Assembly (NCBI GenBank): GCA_017624115.1
Contig: JAGANQ010000035.1
Location: forward strand, 1-41,283
Origin: Lachnospiraceae bacterium
GTDB lineage: Bacteria; Bacillota; Clostridia; Lachnospirales; Lachnospiraceae
DNA length: 41,283 nucleotides
Direction: 5' to 3'
Shown here: piece by piece, positions 1 through 8,439 of the stretch
Position numbering within the stretch: position 1 is the first letter of the stretch
Layout of the letters: every line of letters begins with the position of its first letter
Position numbers and translations under genes: made by a program
The notes under the pieces: model-generated
The model's input: only the letters and a program-made list of their open reading frames with translations
Told to the model about the DNA's origin: nothing
Database searches by the model: none

Positions 1-1
1 A

Positions 2-364
2 AATTCCACAGAGCTTAAAAATGTCATTTTATTCAATAAGGTGCAGGTGCCGCATTACAATTACGTGGGCGATTCGATTCTTGGGTATAAGTCTCATATG
101 GGCGCAGGCTCGATAACCTCTAATGTAAAGTCTGATAAGAAGCTGGTAATCCTTCATACACCGGAGGGAGATATAGAGACAGGACTTAAGAAATTCGGCG
201 CCATGCTGGGTGACAATGTAGAAGTTGGCTGTGGCACGGTGCTGAATCCGGGTACTGTAGTCGGAAGAAACAGCAATATTTATCCGCTCTCTATGGTCAG
301 AGGTGCGATACCGGAAAACAGTATTTATAAAAAACAGGGCGAAATCGCCATGAAGCGCGACTGA
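2..364 (+). CDS. 3' part of a left-handed beta-helix (GlmU-like) nucleotidyl/acyltransferase
   Basis: The frame is open from the first bases of the window, so the gene begins upstream; the GTG at 41 is probably an internal valine codon. The visible ~120 residues carry hexapeptide-repeat spacing (for example VGDSILGYKSHMGAGSI, then GDNVEVGCGTVLNPGTVVG), which is the C-terminal left-handed beta-helix of GlmU-type sugar-nucleotide enzymes. The stretch HMGAGSITSNVKSDKK resembles the acyl-acceptor loop of GlmU-like proteins. In that family the N-terminal half is a nucleotidyltransferase, but none of it is visible here, so the exact substrate cannot be given. The gene ends 13 bases before the convergent YbaK-like gene; a weak CTGATA/TATCAG dyad at 361-381 lies between the two stop codons. 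Confidence 0.75.
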   Translation, partial: NSTELKNVILFNKVQVPHYNYVGDSILGYKSHMGAGSITSNVKSDKKLVILHTPEGDIETGLKKFGAMLGDNVEVGCGTVLNPGTVVGRNSNIYPLSMVRGAIPENSIYKKQGEIAMKRD

Positions 365-377
365 TAAAGCTTTTGTA

Positions 378-932
378 TCAGTCAGGCAGCTCTACAATTC
401 CGGCAGTATGTCCGGTGTAGGGCAGGAATTTTTCGAAAATATCGGAGGTTCTGATACGCAGGCTTGAGGTGTTGATACAAGGGTGGCAGCCCAGATATTC
501 TGCTTCGGCGACTTCTTTGTCGATGTAGAGGTGGACTCGGTGCGTTTTGTCGTTCATCAGACCAAGCACAGTCACAGAGCCGGGTGTCAGGTCAAGAAGC
601 TCCTCCATATATTCCGGTGAAGCGAAAGAAAGACGGGCACTGCCGATGAGCTTAGAGAATATGGCAGTCCGAAACTTCTTATCGCCGGGCATCATCAGGA
701 GATAAAATTCGGTTTTCTGGCTGTTGCAGAGAAAGAGATTCTTGCAGATTTTAATGCCGAGAAGTTTGTCTACCTGGTCGCAGTCTGCCACAGTGTTCAT
801 AATCTCATGGTCGACACGGAGATAGGGGATGTCAAGGCTGTCCAGAACGTCGTAGGTGCGTATTTCCTTGGCGAGTCTGCCCTCATTTGTGTCAGGACGG
901 GCAGTATAAATAGTTGGGTCAATAGCGGGCAT
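378..932 (-). CDS. YbaK/ProX-type aminoacyl-tRNA deacylase (prolyl-tRNA editing protein)
   Basis: A 184-residue protein of the YbaK/aminoacyl-tRNA-synthetase-associated domain family. These stand-alone editing domains hydrolyse mischarged tRNA, typically Ala-tRNA(Pro) or Cys-tRNA(Pro), in the cytoplasm. The sequence shows the family layout: an N-terminal LDSLDIPYLRVDHE segment, a lysine in the KNLFLCNSQK strand, a GSVTVLGLMND loop, and a C-terminal LGCHPCINTSSLRI stretch that matches the conserved G-x-H-P-x-x-N-x-x-S region of ProX proteins. The ATG at 932 follows a strong AAGGAGGT. It is a single-gene unit, convergent with the upstream-edge gene and divergent from the rRNA methyltransferase. 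The exact mischarged substrate is not readable from the sequence. Confidence 0.88.
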   Translation of the reverse strand: MPAIDPTIYTARPDTNEGRLAKEIRTYDVLDSLDIPYLRVDHEIMNTVADCDQVDKLLGIKICKNLFLCNSQKTEFYLLMMPGDKKFRTAIFSKLIGSARLSFASPEYMEELLDLTPGSVTVLGLMNDKTHRVHLYIDKEVAEAEYLGCHPCINTSSLRIRTSDIFEKFLPYTGHTAGIVELPD

Positions 933-992
933 AGGAATACCTCCTTGTTAGATATACAAGTAATCATAAAATAAACGAAAGGGTTCGTCAAT

Positions 993-2351
993 ATGCAGGA
1001 AGTGAATTTACCGGTAGAATTTTTAGAGCGGATGAAAAAGCTCCTGGGAGAGGAATACGCTGCATTTCTGGAAAGCTATGGAAAAGAGCGGGCACAGGGA
1101 CTGAGAATCAATACAGTAAAGGCAGGAAAAGAAGCATTTCTTAAACTGTCCCCGTTTCAATTGTCCCCGATAGAGTGGTGTGACAGCGGATTCTATTATA
1201 ATGCAGAGGAACGCCCGGGCAAGCATCCGTACCATGAAGCAGGGCTTTATTATATACAGGAGCCGAGCGCTATGGCGGTGGTCGAGCTGCTTGGCTCGCA
1301 GCCGGGAGAGAAGATTCTGGATTTGTGTGCGGCTCCCGGCGGAAAAACCTCTCATATAGCAGCGAAGCTGCAGGGTACAGGATTCCTGCTGTCGAATGAG
1401 ATTCATCCGCAGAGAGCGAAAATTCTCTCGCAGAATGTGGAACGTATGGGACTGAAAAATACAGTAGTGACGAATGAGAACTCTGCACGTCTGGCAGACC
1501 GTTTTCCGGGTTATTTCGACAGGATTGTAGTGGATGCACCATGCTCAGGTGAGGGAATGTTCCGCAAGGATGAAAATGCCATAGCAGAATGGTCGCCGGA
1601 GAATGTGGCGCTGTGTGCCTCCCGCCAGCAGGAGATTCTGGAAAATGCAGACCGGATGCTGCGTCCGGGCGGATATATGGTATATTCTACCTGTACCTTT
1701 GCTCCGGAGGAGGATGAAGAGACAATAGAAAAATTCCTCTCAGCACATGAGGAATACAGCATGGCAGAACGGGAGGTGCCGGAGTGCTTTACAAGATGCC
1801 GGATTCCGGGAGCGTATCGTCTGTTTCCTCATAAGCTTGAGGGAGAAGGGCATTTTGTGGCTGTGCTCAAAAAGGGCGTTGACGGTGCCGGCAGTGTATT
1901 GCCGCCTGTAAAGCCCTTGAAGGACAAAAAGGTGCTTGCCGATTATGAGGACTTCAAAAGAAAGCTGGGGCTTGCCATTGAAGGTGACAATTATCTGCTG
2001 TTTGGGGAACAGCTCTATCTGGTTCCGCCGGAAATGACCGATATGAAGGGGCTTAAGGTAGAACGTCCCGGACTGCAGCTGGGCAGCTTCAAAAAGAACC
2101 GTTTCGAGCCTTCACATGGTCTGGCACTTTCCTTGCAGGCAGATGAGGTAAATAATGTGGTGTCATTTGCGGCAGATTCCAGAGAAATCCATGCGTATCT
2201 GCACGGAGAAAGCATTTTTATGCGAGAAGGTCAGCCTCCGGTGTCGAATGGGTGGTGCCTTGTCACAGTCGATGGGTATTCAATCGGCTGGGGAAAGGTG
2301 AATAATGGAGTTTTGAAAAACCACTATCCGAAAGGACTGCGCTGGATGTAG
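993..2351 (+). CDS. RsmB/RsmF-family rRNA (cytosine-C5) methyltransferase
   Basis: A 452-residue SAM-dependent m5C methyltransferase. The SAM-binding motif DLCAAPGGKTS is at about residue 108. The two catalytic cysteines of the NOL1/NOP2/Sun family are in DAPCSGEGMF (about 180) and STCTF (about 231). The N-terminal ~80 residues match the family's RNA-binding lobe. The C-terminal ~150 residues correspond to the extra RNA-binding (PUA-like/RsmF C-terminal) domains found in RsmF-type proteins from Firmicutes, so the target is most likely 16S rRNA; the modified position is not determined. The ATG at 993 follows GAAAGGG at about 10 bases. The gene stands alone, divergent from the YbaK gene. Confidence 0.9.
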   Translation: MQEVNLPVEFLERMKKLLGEEYAAFLESYGKERAQGLRINTVKAGKEAFLKLSPFQLSPIEWCDSGFYYNAEERPGKHPYHEAGLYYIQEPSAMAVVELLGSQPGEKILDLCAAPGGKTSHIAAKLQGTGFLLSNEIHPQRAKILSQNVERMGLKNTVVTNENSARLADRFPGYFDRIVVDAPCSGEGMFRKDENAIAEWSPENVALCASRQQEILENADRMLRPGGYMVYSTCTFAPEEDEETIEKFLSAHEEYSMAEREVPECFTRCRIPGAYRLFPHKLEGEGHFVAVLKKGVDGAGSVLPPVKPLKDKKVLADYEDFKRKLGLAIEGDNYLLFGEQLYLVPPEMTDMKGLKVERPGLQLGSFKKNRFEPSHGLALSLQADEVNNVVSFAADSREIHAYLHGESIFMREGQPPVSNGWCLVTVDGYSIGWGKVNNGVLKNHYPKGLRWM

Positions 2352-2465
2352 AAAATTGATAGGAACAGTTCAGACGACGCATAAAAACGAGCTGAAATTT
2401 TGAAGTCCATACGAGGATAAAAGGGATGAAAGGAACTGAAGAATGGTATGGGAGGAAAATAAAGT

Positions 2466-3863
2466 ATGGATAAAGAACAGAAGATTGTAAAAGCGCCAAT
2501 GTCGCATCAGAGCATATACAGGTTTATGCTGGCGGTTTCTGTGTGTGTGGGAACGGCATTTTTGGCAGTAAATATCGTAAAAAGGAATTATCAGGCAGCA
2601 GCGGTCATTGGCGTATGCTTAAGCGTATTCGGCATTACTATGCTGTGGATGAAGCACAGGCAGGTGAAAAGCAGTACGAGAGAGCTTGTGCTTGCCATGA
2701 GTCTGCTGTTTCTGGAATTTATCATTTCTATTTACAGTGGAGAGTCCTACAGTGATGATTTTCCGCTGCTGCTTGCTATTATAGGCATAACAGGTCTTTA
2801 TCTGGAGCCGGGCTTTACGCGGATACAGGTGGCAGTGGCTGATTTATTTCTGGTTCTGCTGTATTTTATACATCCGGAGAAAGCGGGCGAGCCTGTGCAG
2901 TATATGCTGTGTACCGCTGTTTTTACCCTGGCGGGCTGCATGTTTTATCAGACCATTAAGCGCGGGCGTGCCTTTATTGAGATGAGTGAGGAGCGTGCAG
3001 GGGAAGCTGAGCGTTTGCTGGAATCTATCCGCGGTATGGGCGATGCTCTGCAGAGGGATTTTACTTCGTCATCCAGCAGGATTGATAATAGTACAAGGGA
3101 ACTGCAGCACGGCTCCTTATCAATTACACAGGGGACGACAGAGGTATCTGACAGATGCAGTGAGGTTCATGGCAGAATTCAGGAAACGGAAATGCAGGTG
3201 AACAGCCTGAATGAAGAAGTGAAAAAAGTGGAGCAGGCATTAAGAGAGAACCGGGAGAATATAAGTGCGATGAGCAGCCAGCTTGAGTCTGTAAGCGATA
3301 TTGTGAACGGGGCTGATGTGATATTCCGAGAAATGGAAGAAAAGATGAGAGAGGTTTCCAGTATTGCCGGACAGTTGAATTTCATAGCCTTCAATATAAC
3401 GATTCTGTCCCTGAATGCTACGATAGAGGCTGCCAGGGCCGGACAGTCCGGCGCAGGCTTTGAGGTGGTGGCAGACAGAATGAGAGAATTATCGGAAAAC
3501 AGTAATGTACTTTCTGATCAGGTGGCAGAGCTGGCGAAGGAGCTGTCAGTTAAGGTAGAGAAGACATCGGAGCAGTTTGCGGAAAGTACTGTTGCCATGC
3601 AGCAGTCAGACAGTATGATGGCAGAGCTGCAGGAGAGCTTCATCCGGCTGACAGAGCAATTTTCCACATTGTACAGTAATATAGAGGAGCAGAACCGAAA
3701 TGTTCATCATGTGGATGAGATATTTGAGACACTGAATATTAAAGTACAGGATATGCAGAATTTCTCTGTGGAAAATCAGGGAGCAGTAGAGGCTATCGTG
3801 AAAGCTATGGATAGCTACAGAAGTAATATCAGCAGAGTAATTGCGCAGACGAGGAAGGGATAA
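2466..3863 (+). CDS. Membrane methyl-accepting chemotaxis-like signalling protein
   Basis: A 465-residue protein. The first ~165 residues contain about six hydrophobic segments (beginning RFMLAVSVCVGTAFLAVNIV and ending YMLCTAVFTLAGCMFY). A long coiled coil follows, with the chemoreceptor hairpin tip at about residues 300-345, seen as LSLNATIEAARAG and GFEVVADRMRELSENS. No periplasmic ligand domain, HAMP or PAS is recognisable, so sensing must involve the membrane bundle or a partner. In the MCP family this tip couples to CheA/CheW; no che genes are near. The tip reads FNITILSLNATIE rather than the usual TNLLALNAAIE, a mild divergence. The ATG at 2466 follows GGGAGGA. The T-box promoter starts within 10 bases of its stop codon. 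Confidence 0.85.
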   Translation: MDKEQKIVKAPMSHQSIYRFMLAVSVCVGTAFLAVNIVKRNYQAAAVIGVCLSVFGITMLWMKHRQVKSSTRELVLAMSLLFLEFIISIYSGESYSDDFPLLLAIIGITGLYLEPGFTRIQVAVADLFLVLLYFIHPEKAGEPVQYMLCTAVFTLAGCMFYQTIKRGRAFIEMSEERAGEAERLLESIRGMGDALQRDFTSSSSRIDNSTRELQHGSLSITQGTTEVSDRCSEVHGRIQETEMQVNSLNEEVKKVEQALRENRENISAMSSQLESVSDIVNGADVIFREMEEKMREVSSIAGQLNFIAFNITILSLNATIEAARAGQSGAGFEVVADRMRELSENSNVLSDQVAELAKELSVKVEKTSEQFAESTVAMQQSDSMMAELQESFIRLTEQFSTLYSNIEEQNRNVHHVDEIFETLNIKVQDMQNFSVENQGAVEAIVKAMDSYRSNISRVIAQTRKG

Positions 3864-3871
3864 AAAAACAC

Positions 3872-3900
3872 TTGACAAAAAAACAGCTTCCATTTATTAT
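3872..3900 (+). promoter_or_regulatory. Sigma-A promoter of the valS T-box leader
   Basis: TTGACA at 3872-3877 and TATTAT at 3895-3900 are separated by exactly 17 bases. The predicted transcription start, near 3907, lies just before the T-box stem I. Confidence 0.8.
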
Positions 3901-3912
3901 TAACTTTATACT

Positions 3913-4177
3913 AAGAAATGCAGTGAAGAAGAGGAGTACTTCTATACCGCCATCAGAGAGAAGAATTCACCGGCTGAGAGATTCTTTGGGAGAGGATAGA
4001 GGGAAGGTAGCTTTGGAGCAGGAGAGCTGAACATCTGTCAGTAGACAGAGAGTAGGCTGTCACGGAACCCCGCCGTTATAGGGACAATGAGGCTGTGAAG
4101 AAGCATTTTCACAGTGAAAAAGGTGGTACCGCGTAGTTTACGCCCTTTGTCTGGAAACAGACAGAGGGCTTTTTTTT
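3913..4177 (+). ncRNA. T-box leader (tRNA-Val sensing) upstream of valS
   Basis: A ~265-nt leader precedes valyl-tRNA synthetase. The invariant T-box AAGGTGGTACCGCG is at 4120-4133. It is followed by an intrinsic terminator with stem GCCCTTTGTCTG/CAGACAGAGGGC (4142-4169) and a T-run. A purine-rich AGAGAGAAGAA segment at 3955-3965 fits the stem I internal motif. The likely specifier is GTA at 4007-4009, a valine codon followed by G, which agrees with the downstream gene, but it was chosen by eye. In this family uncharged tRNA pairs with the T-box bulge, stabilises the antiterminator and allows valS transcription. Confidence 0.93.
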
Positions 4178-4196
4178 AAGAAAGGCAGGAGAGAAA

Positions 4197-6842
4197 ATGA
4201 AGGAACTGGATAAGACCTATAATCCGGCGGAGATTGAGCCGAGATTGTATGACAAATGGTTAGAGAAGAAATATTTTCATGCAGAGGTAGACAGGAGCAA
4301 GAAGCCGTTTACGATTGTGATGCCGCCGCCAAATATTACAGGACAGCTTCACATGGGTCACGCGCTCGATAATACCATGCAGGATATCCTGATTCGTTAT
4401 AAGAGAATGCAGGGCTACAATGCACTGTGGCAGCCGGGTACAGACCATGCCAGTATTGCAACCGAGGTAAAGGTTATCGAGTCGCTGAAAAAGCAGGGTA
4501 TCAATAAGGAAGACCTCGGAAGAGAAGGCTTCCTTGAGAAAGCATGGGAGTGGCGTGAGGAATACGGCGGACGTATTATTAACCAGTTAAAGAAGCTTGG
4601 CTCCTCCGCTGACTGGGACAGAGAACGCTTTACCATGGATGAGGGCTGCTCAAAGGCAGTTGAGGATGTATTTATCAAATTATATGAAAAAGGCTGGATT
4701 TACAAGGGTTCTCGTATCGTTAACTGGTGCCCGGTATGTCAGACCTCCATTTCCGATGCCGAGGTAGAGCATGAGGAGCAGGATGGTTTCTTCTGGCATA
4801 TCAATTATCCGGTAAAGGGCAGCGAGGGAGAATTTGTGGAAATCGCAACGACCAGACCGGAAACCTTACTCGGCGATACAGCAGTTGCTGTAAATCCTGA
4901 TGATGAGAGATATAAACATCTGGTTGGCAAGACACTGATTCTGCCTCTGGTTGGCAGAGAGATACCGGTTATCGCAGATTCCTATGTAGATAAGGAATTC
5001 GGTACCGGCTGTGTAAAGATTACACCGGCACATGACCCGAATGATTTTGAGGTAGGAAAACGTCATAATCTGCCGGAAATCAATGTAATGAATGATGATG
5101 CGACTATCAATAAGAATGGCGGAAAGTACGAAGGAATGGACCGCTACGAGGCAAGAAAGGCTATCGTAGAGGAGCTTAAGGAGCTGGGGCTGTTAGTAAA
5201 GGTTGTTCCGCACAGCCACAACGTAGGTACGCATGACCGCTGCAAAGCTACAGTAGAACCGATGATTAAGCAGCAGTGGTTTGTGAAAATGGATGAACTT
5301 ATTAAGCCTGCCGTTGAAGCAGTTAAAAAGGGAGAGATACAGTTACTGCCTGAGAGAATGGATAAGATTTATTTTAACTGGACCGATAATATGCGTGACT
5401 GGTGCATTTCCAGACAGCTCTGGTGGGGACACAGAATCCCGGCATATTACTGTGATGACTGCGGCGAGCTGGTAGTTGCCAGAGAGAACCCAGGCAAATG
5501 TCCGAAATGCGGCTGTACCCATATGACACAGGATCCGGATACACTCGATACCTGGTTCTCCTCTGCATTGTGGCCGTTCTCTACACTGGGCTGGCCGGAG
5601 AAAACAGAGGATCTGGATTATTTCTATCCGACAGATGTGCTGGTAACAGGCTATGATATTATTTTCTTCTGGGTAATCCGTATGATATTCTCAGGCTATG
5701 AGCAGATGGGCAAGGCACCGTTCCATACGGTACTGTTCCATGGTCTGGTAAGAGATTCCCAGGGACGTAAGATGAGTAAGTCTCTCGGCAACGGCATTGA
5801 TCCGTTAGAGGTTATTGATAAATATGGAGCGGATGCACTCCGTATGATGCTGATTACCGGAAATGCTCCGGGAAATGATATGCGTTTCTACTGGGAGAGA
5901 GTGGAGGCAAGCAGAAACTTTGCCAATAAGGTTTGGAACGCTTCCAGATTTATTATGATGAATCTGGAGAAGGCGGACGCGCAGAATGTAGCTCTTACTG
6001 ATTTAACGGATGCTGACAAGTGGATTCTTTCCAAGGTAAATACACTGGCGAAGGATGTAACTGAGAACATGGATAAATATGAGCTTGGTATCGCTATGCA
6101 GAAGATTTATGATTTTATCTGGGAGGAATTCTGCGACTGGTATATCGAAATGGTAAAGCCACGTCTCTACAGTGAGACAGATACGACAAAGGCAGCAGCA
6201 TTGTGGACCTTGAAGACGGTATTAATCAACTCGCTGAAGCTGTTACATCCATATATGCCGTTTGTTACAGAGGAGATTTTCTGCAATTTACAGGATGAAG
6301 AGGAATCTATCATGATTTCTTCCTGGCCGGTATATAAGACGGAGTGGAGCTTTGAGACAGAGGAACAGGCAGTAGAGACGATTAAGGAAGCAGTAAGGGC
6401 AATCCGTAATGTCCGTACAGGTATGAATGTTCCGCCAAGCAAGAAGGCAAAGGTATATGTAGTATCTGATGATGAAGCGGTAAGAAATATTTTTGAGGAT
6501 GGAAGGGTATTCTTTGCTACACTTGGCTACGCGAGTGAAGTCACGATTCAGAACGACAATGCAGGAATTGCAGAGGATGCAGTATCTGCCGTTATCCATA
6601 AGGCGACTATCTATATTCCTCTTGAAGAGCTGGTAGATATCGAGAAGGAGAAGGAACGCCTTACGAAGGAGAAGGAGCGTCTTACAGGTGAGCTTGCCCG
6701 TGTAAACGGAATGCTTGGCAATGAACGTTTTATCAGCAAGGCTCCGGAGGCAAAAGTAAAGGAAGAGAAGGAAAAGCTTGCGAAATATGAGCAGATGATG
6801 AAGCAGGTAGAAGAACGGTTAGCGCAGCTTGCGGCTAAATAA
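4197..6842 (+). CDS. valS: Valyl-tRNA synthetase
   Basis: An 881-residue class I synthetase, the usual length for bacterial ValRS. The HIGH-type motif is HMGH (about residue 52) within [17 protein letters not shown], and KMSKS is at about residue 525. The CP1 editing domain lies between them ([18 protein letters not shown]). The anticodon-binding domain follows, and the protein ends in the lysine/glutamate-rich C-terminal coiled coil (about 815-880) typical of ValRS, which contacts tRNA. It charges tRNA-Val and edits mischarged threonine. The ATG at 4197 follows a GGCAGGAGAG site. Expression is controlled by the T-box leader, and the gene is closed by a terminator at 6859-6886. Confidence 0.98.
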   Translation: MKELDKTYNPAEIEPRLYDKWLEKKYFHAEVDRSKKPFTIVMPPPNITGQLHMGHALDNTMQDILIRYKRMQGYNALWQPGTDHASIATEVKVIESLKKQGINKEDLGREGFLEKAWEWREEYGGRIINQLKKLGSSADWDRERFTMDEGCSKAVEDVFIKLYEKGWIYKGSRIVNWCPVCQTSISDAEVEHEEQDGFFWHINYPVKGSEGEFVEIATTRPETLLGDTAVAVNPDDERYKHLVGKTLILPLVGREIPVIADSYVDKEFGTGCVKITPAHDPNDFEVGKRHNLPEINVMNDDATINKNGGKYEGMDRYEARKAIVEELKELGLLVKVVPHSHNVGTHDRCKATVEPMIKQQWFVKMDELIKPAVEAVKKGEIQLLPERMDKIYFNWTDNMRDWCISRQLWWGHRIPAYYCDDCGELVVARENPGKCPKCGCTHMTQDPDTLDTWFSSALWPFSTLGWPEKTEDLDYFYPTDVLVTGYDIIFFWVIRMIFSGYEQMGKAPFHTVLFHGLVRDSQGRKMSKSLGNGIDPLEVIDKYGADALRMMLITGNAPGNDMRFYWERVEASRNFANKVWNASRFIMMNLEKADAQNVALTDLTDADKWILSKVNTLAKDVTENMDKYELGIAMQKIYDFIWEEFCDWYIEMVKPRLYSETDTTKAAALWTLKTVLINSLKLLHPYMPFVTEEIFCNLQDEEESIMISSWPVYKTEWSFETEEQAVETIKEAVRAIRNVRTGMNVPPSKKAKVYVVSDDEAVRNIFEDGRVFFATLGYASEVTIQNDNAGIAEDAVSAVIHKATIYIPLEELVDIEKEKERLTKEKERLTGELARVNGMLGNERFISKAPEAKVKEEKEKLAKYEQMMKQVEERLAQLAAK

Positions 6843-6858
6843 AAGGATAAACGAAAAA

Positions 6859-6886
6859 GCCGGTGTTTTCGGACATCGGCTTTTTT
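6859..6886 (+). terminator. Intrinsic terminator of valS
   Basis: GCCGGTGT/ACATCGGC (one G-U pair) closes a 6-base loop and is followed by six T. An A-run precedes the stem. It separates valS from the sigma-factor promoter 10 bases further on. Confidence 0.85.
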
Positions 6887-6895
6887 CTTTTTCTT

Positions 6896-6922
6896 TGAAA
6901 CTTTTTATAGATTTCACACGTC
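6896..6922 (+). promoter_or_regulatory. ECF-type promoter in front of the sigma factor
   Basis: TGAAAC (6896-6901) is followed after 17 bases by CGTC (6919-6922), reading on as CGTCTAAC. This is the -35 AAC / -10 CGTC pattern used by SigV/SigW/SigM-type ECF sigma factors. It stands about 30 bases before the sigma gene, as expected for autoregulation. Confidence 0.8.
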
Positions 6923-6956
6923 TAACAGATAGAAACCAAGGAAAGGAGAAAGTGAT

Positions 6957-7433
6957 GTGAAGGATAACATAAGGACCTATGTCGAGAGACAACTGCTGGA
7001 CAATTATCAGAAGTATTACCGGCTTGCTTATTCCTATGTGAAGAATGAAGCTGATGCGTTGGATATTGTGCAGGAGAGTGCGTATAAGGCGATGAAGAAC
7101 TGCGGCGGTCTGAAGGAAGAAGCATTTGCAGATACATGGATTTACCGGATTGTAGTAAACACGGCGCTGGATTTCCTGCGAAGCTCACAGAGACAGGCAG
7201 AATCGGTAGAGGAATATCTGGAGGAAGAACAAAGCGTGGAGGAGGGCTATGAAAAGGCAGATATCATGGCGACACTTTCTACACTGGCGACAAAAGACAG
7301 AAGTGTGCTGATACTCCGATATTTTGAGAGCTTTAAACTGGAGCAGATTGCTGAGATGACAGGAGAAAGTCTCAGCACAGTGAAGTCACGGCTGTACCGG
7401 GCGCAGGAAAAGCTGAGACTTAAGCTGGAATAG
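6957..7433 (+). CDS. sigV: ECF sigma factor, SigV type
   Basis: A 158-residue two-domain ECF sigma factor. Region 2 is near residues 15-60 (YRLAYSYVKNEADALDIVQES and DTWIYRIVVNTALDFLR). Region 4 helix-turn-helix is at the C-terminus (LRYFESFKLEQIAEMTGESLSTVKSRLYRAQ, read in parts). The start is GTG at 6957: the overlapping ATG at 6955 runs straight into TGA, while GAAAGGAGAA is well placed for the GTG. The next gene is an RsiV-like anti-sigma factor, which supports the SigV assignment. In Bacillus and Clostridioides this pair answers lysozyme. No lysozyme-resistance gene (oatA, pdaV, dlt) is adjacent here, so the regulon must lie elsewhere. Confidence 0.88.
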   Translation: MKDNIRTYVERQLLDNYQKYYRLAYSYVKNEADALDIVQESAYKAMKNCGGLKEEAFADTWIYRIVVNTALDFLRSSQRQAESVEEYLEEEQSVEEGYEKADIMATLSTLATKDRSVLILRYFESFKLEQIAEMTGESLSTVKSRLYRAQEKLRLKLE

Positions 7434-7461
7434 GAAAGTAGAATAGGAAAGGATGAGAGGT

Positions 7462-8370
7462 ATGGCAGAGAAGGACAGAAATGAAATAAGCGCAGACGAG
7501 AAAAGGATTGCAGACATGAAACAGGCGTATGATACATATCCGGTGTCGGAAGAGGCACTTAACCGGGTACGGGCGGGAATAGAGCAGGCAAAGCAGGAGA
7601 AAAAAGGCATAAAGAAAAATAAGATAGTTCGTTTTGGAAAAACAGCAGGTATTAGTGCGGCAGCGGCAATGGCGGCAATCACATTGTTGGCAAACAGTGG
7701 AGAGCACATAGCGAAAGCTATGGAGCAGATACCGATAATTGGAGCGATTGCAAGAGTGGTGACATTTAGAAATTACAGCGATATAAACGGAAACTTTGAA
7801 GCATATGTGGATATTCCACAGATTGCGGAGGAGAATACGGACAATCAGCCTGCTCTGGAAGCGATAAATAAGAGCATAGAGGAATATGCGCAGGAACTGA
7901 TTGATATGTATGAGCAGAATTTACAGACGTTTAACGGAGAAGGGCATTATGCACTGCATTCCTCCTACGAGGTGATTCGCAATGATGAGAGATACCTGTC
8001 TATCCGAATCAACAGTGTTGTAGTGATGGCAGGTGGCAATCAGTTCGTGAAAATCTTTAACGTAGATAAGAGCACGGGAAAGATAATGACTTTGGCAGAC
8101 CTGTTTGAGGAAGATGATGATTATGTGACGATTATCAGCGACAATATCAAGACACAGATGAAAGAGCAGATGGAAAAGGATGAAAGCCTTGTTTATTTTA
8201 TTTACAGTGAAGAAGAGCCGTTTGGATTTGATACGATTACAGAGGACACGAACTTTTATCTAAACGAAAATAATGAGCCTGTGATTGTATTTAATGAGTA
8301 TGAGGTTGCACCCGGATATATGGGTGTGGCAGAATTTACCATTCCAGCAGATGTGATTTCTGTAAAATAA
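7462..8370 (+). CDS. rsiV: RsiV-like membrane anti-sigma factor with DUF3298 domain
   Basis: About 302 residues. The N-terminal ~50 residues are cytoplasmic and charged and should bind the sigma factor. One small-residue-rich transmembrane segment (GISAAAAMAAITLLAN) follows, then an extracellular domain with the DUF4163/DUF3298 pattern (FRNYSDINGNFEAYVDIP through FNEYEVAPGYMGVAEFTIP). In B. subtilis RsiV this domain binds lysozyme directly, and site-1 then site-2 proteolysis frees SigV; the same mechanism is inferred here. Two in-frame ATGs exist. The one at 7453 touches the AAAGG with no spacing, whereas 7462 lies nine bases after it, so 7462 is preferred. It is transcribed with the sigma gene (28-base gap). 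Confidence 0.87.
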   Translation: MAEKDRNEISADEKRIADMKQAYDTYPVSEEALNRVRAGIEQAKQEKKGIKKNKIVRFGKTAGISAAAAMAAITLLANSGEHIAKAMEQIPIIGAIARVVTFRNYSDINGNFEAYVDIPQIAEENTDNQPALEAINKSIEEYAQELIDMYEQNLQTFNGEGHYALHSSYEVIRNDERYLSIRINSVVVMAGGNQFVKIFNVDKSTGKIMTLADLFEEDDDYVTIISDNIKTQMKEQMEKDESLVYFIYSEEEPFGFDTITEDTNFYLNENNEPVIVFNEYEVAPGYMGVAEFTIPADVISVK

Positions 8371-8381
8371 AGGTTTGCCGA

Positions 8382-8431
8382 CAAAGAGATGATGGAGCTG
8401 TTGCATCTGCAGCAGCTCCATCATCTCTTTG
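8382..8431. terminator. Bidirectional terminator between rsiV and the diguanylate cyclase
   Basis: An almost perfect 23-bp stem (8382-8404 with 8409-8431, one G-U pair) with loop ATCT. It lies between two convergent genes, only 9 bases from the cyclase stop codon, and can act in both directions. Confidence 0.85.
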
Positions 8432-8439
8432 CATGTATT

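Noticed and set aside
6640..6840. Repeated KEKERLT units at the end of valS as a novel repeat
   Set aside because: This is the ordinary C-terminal coiled coil of valyl-tRNA synthetases.
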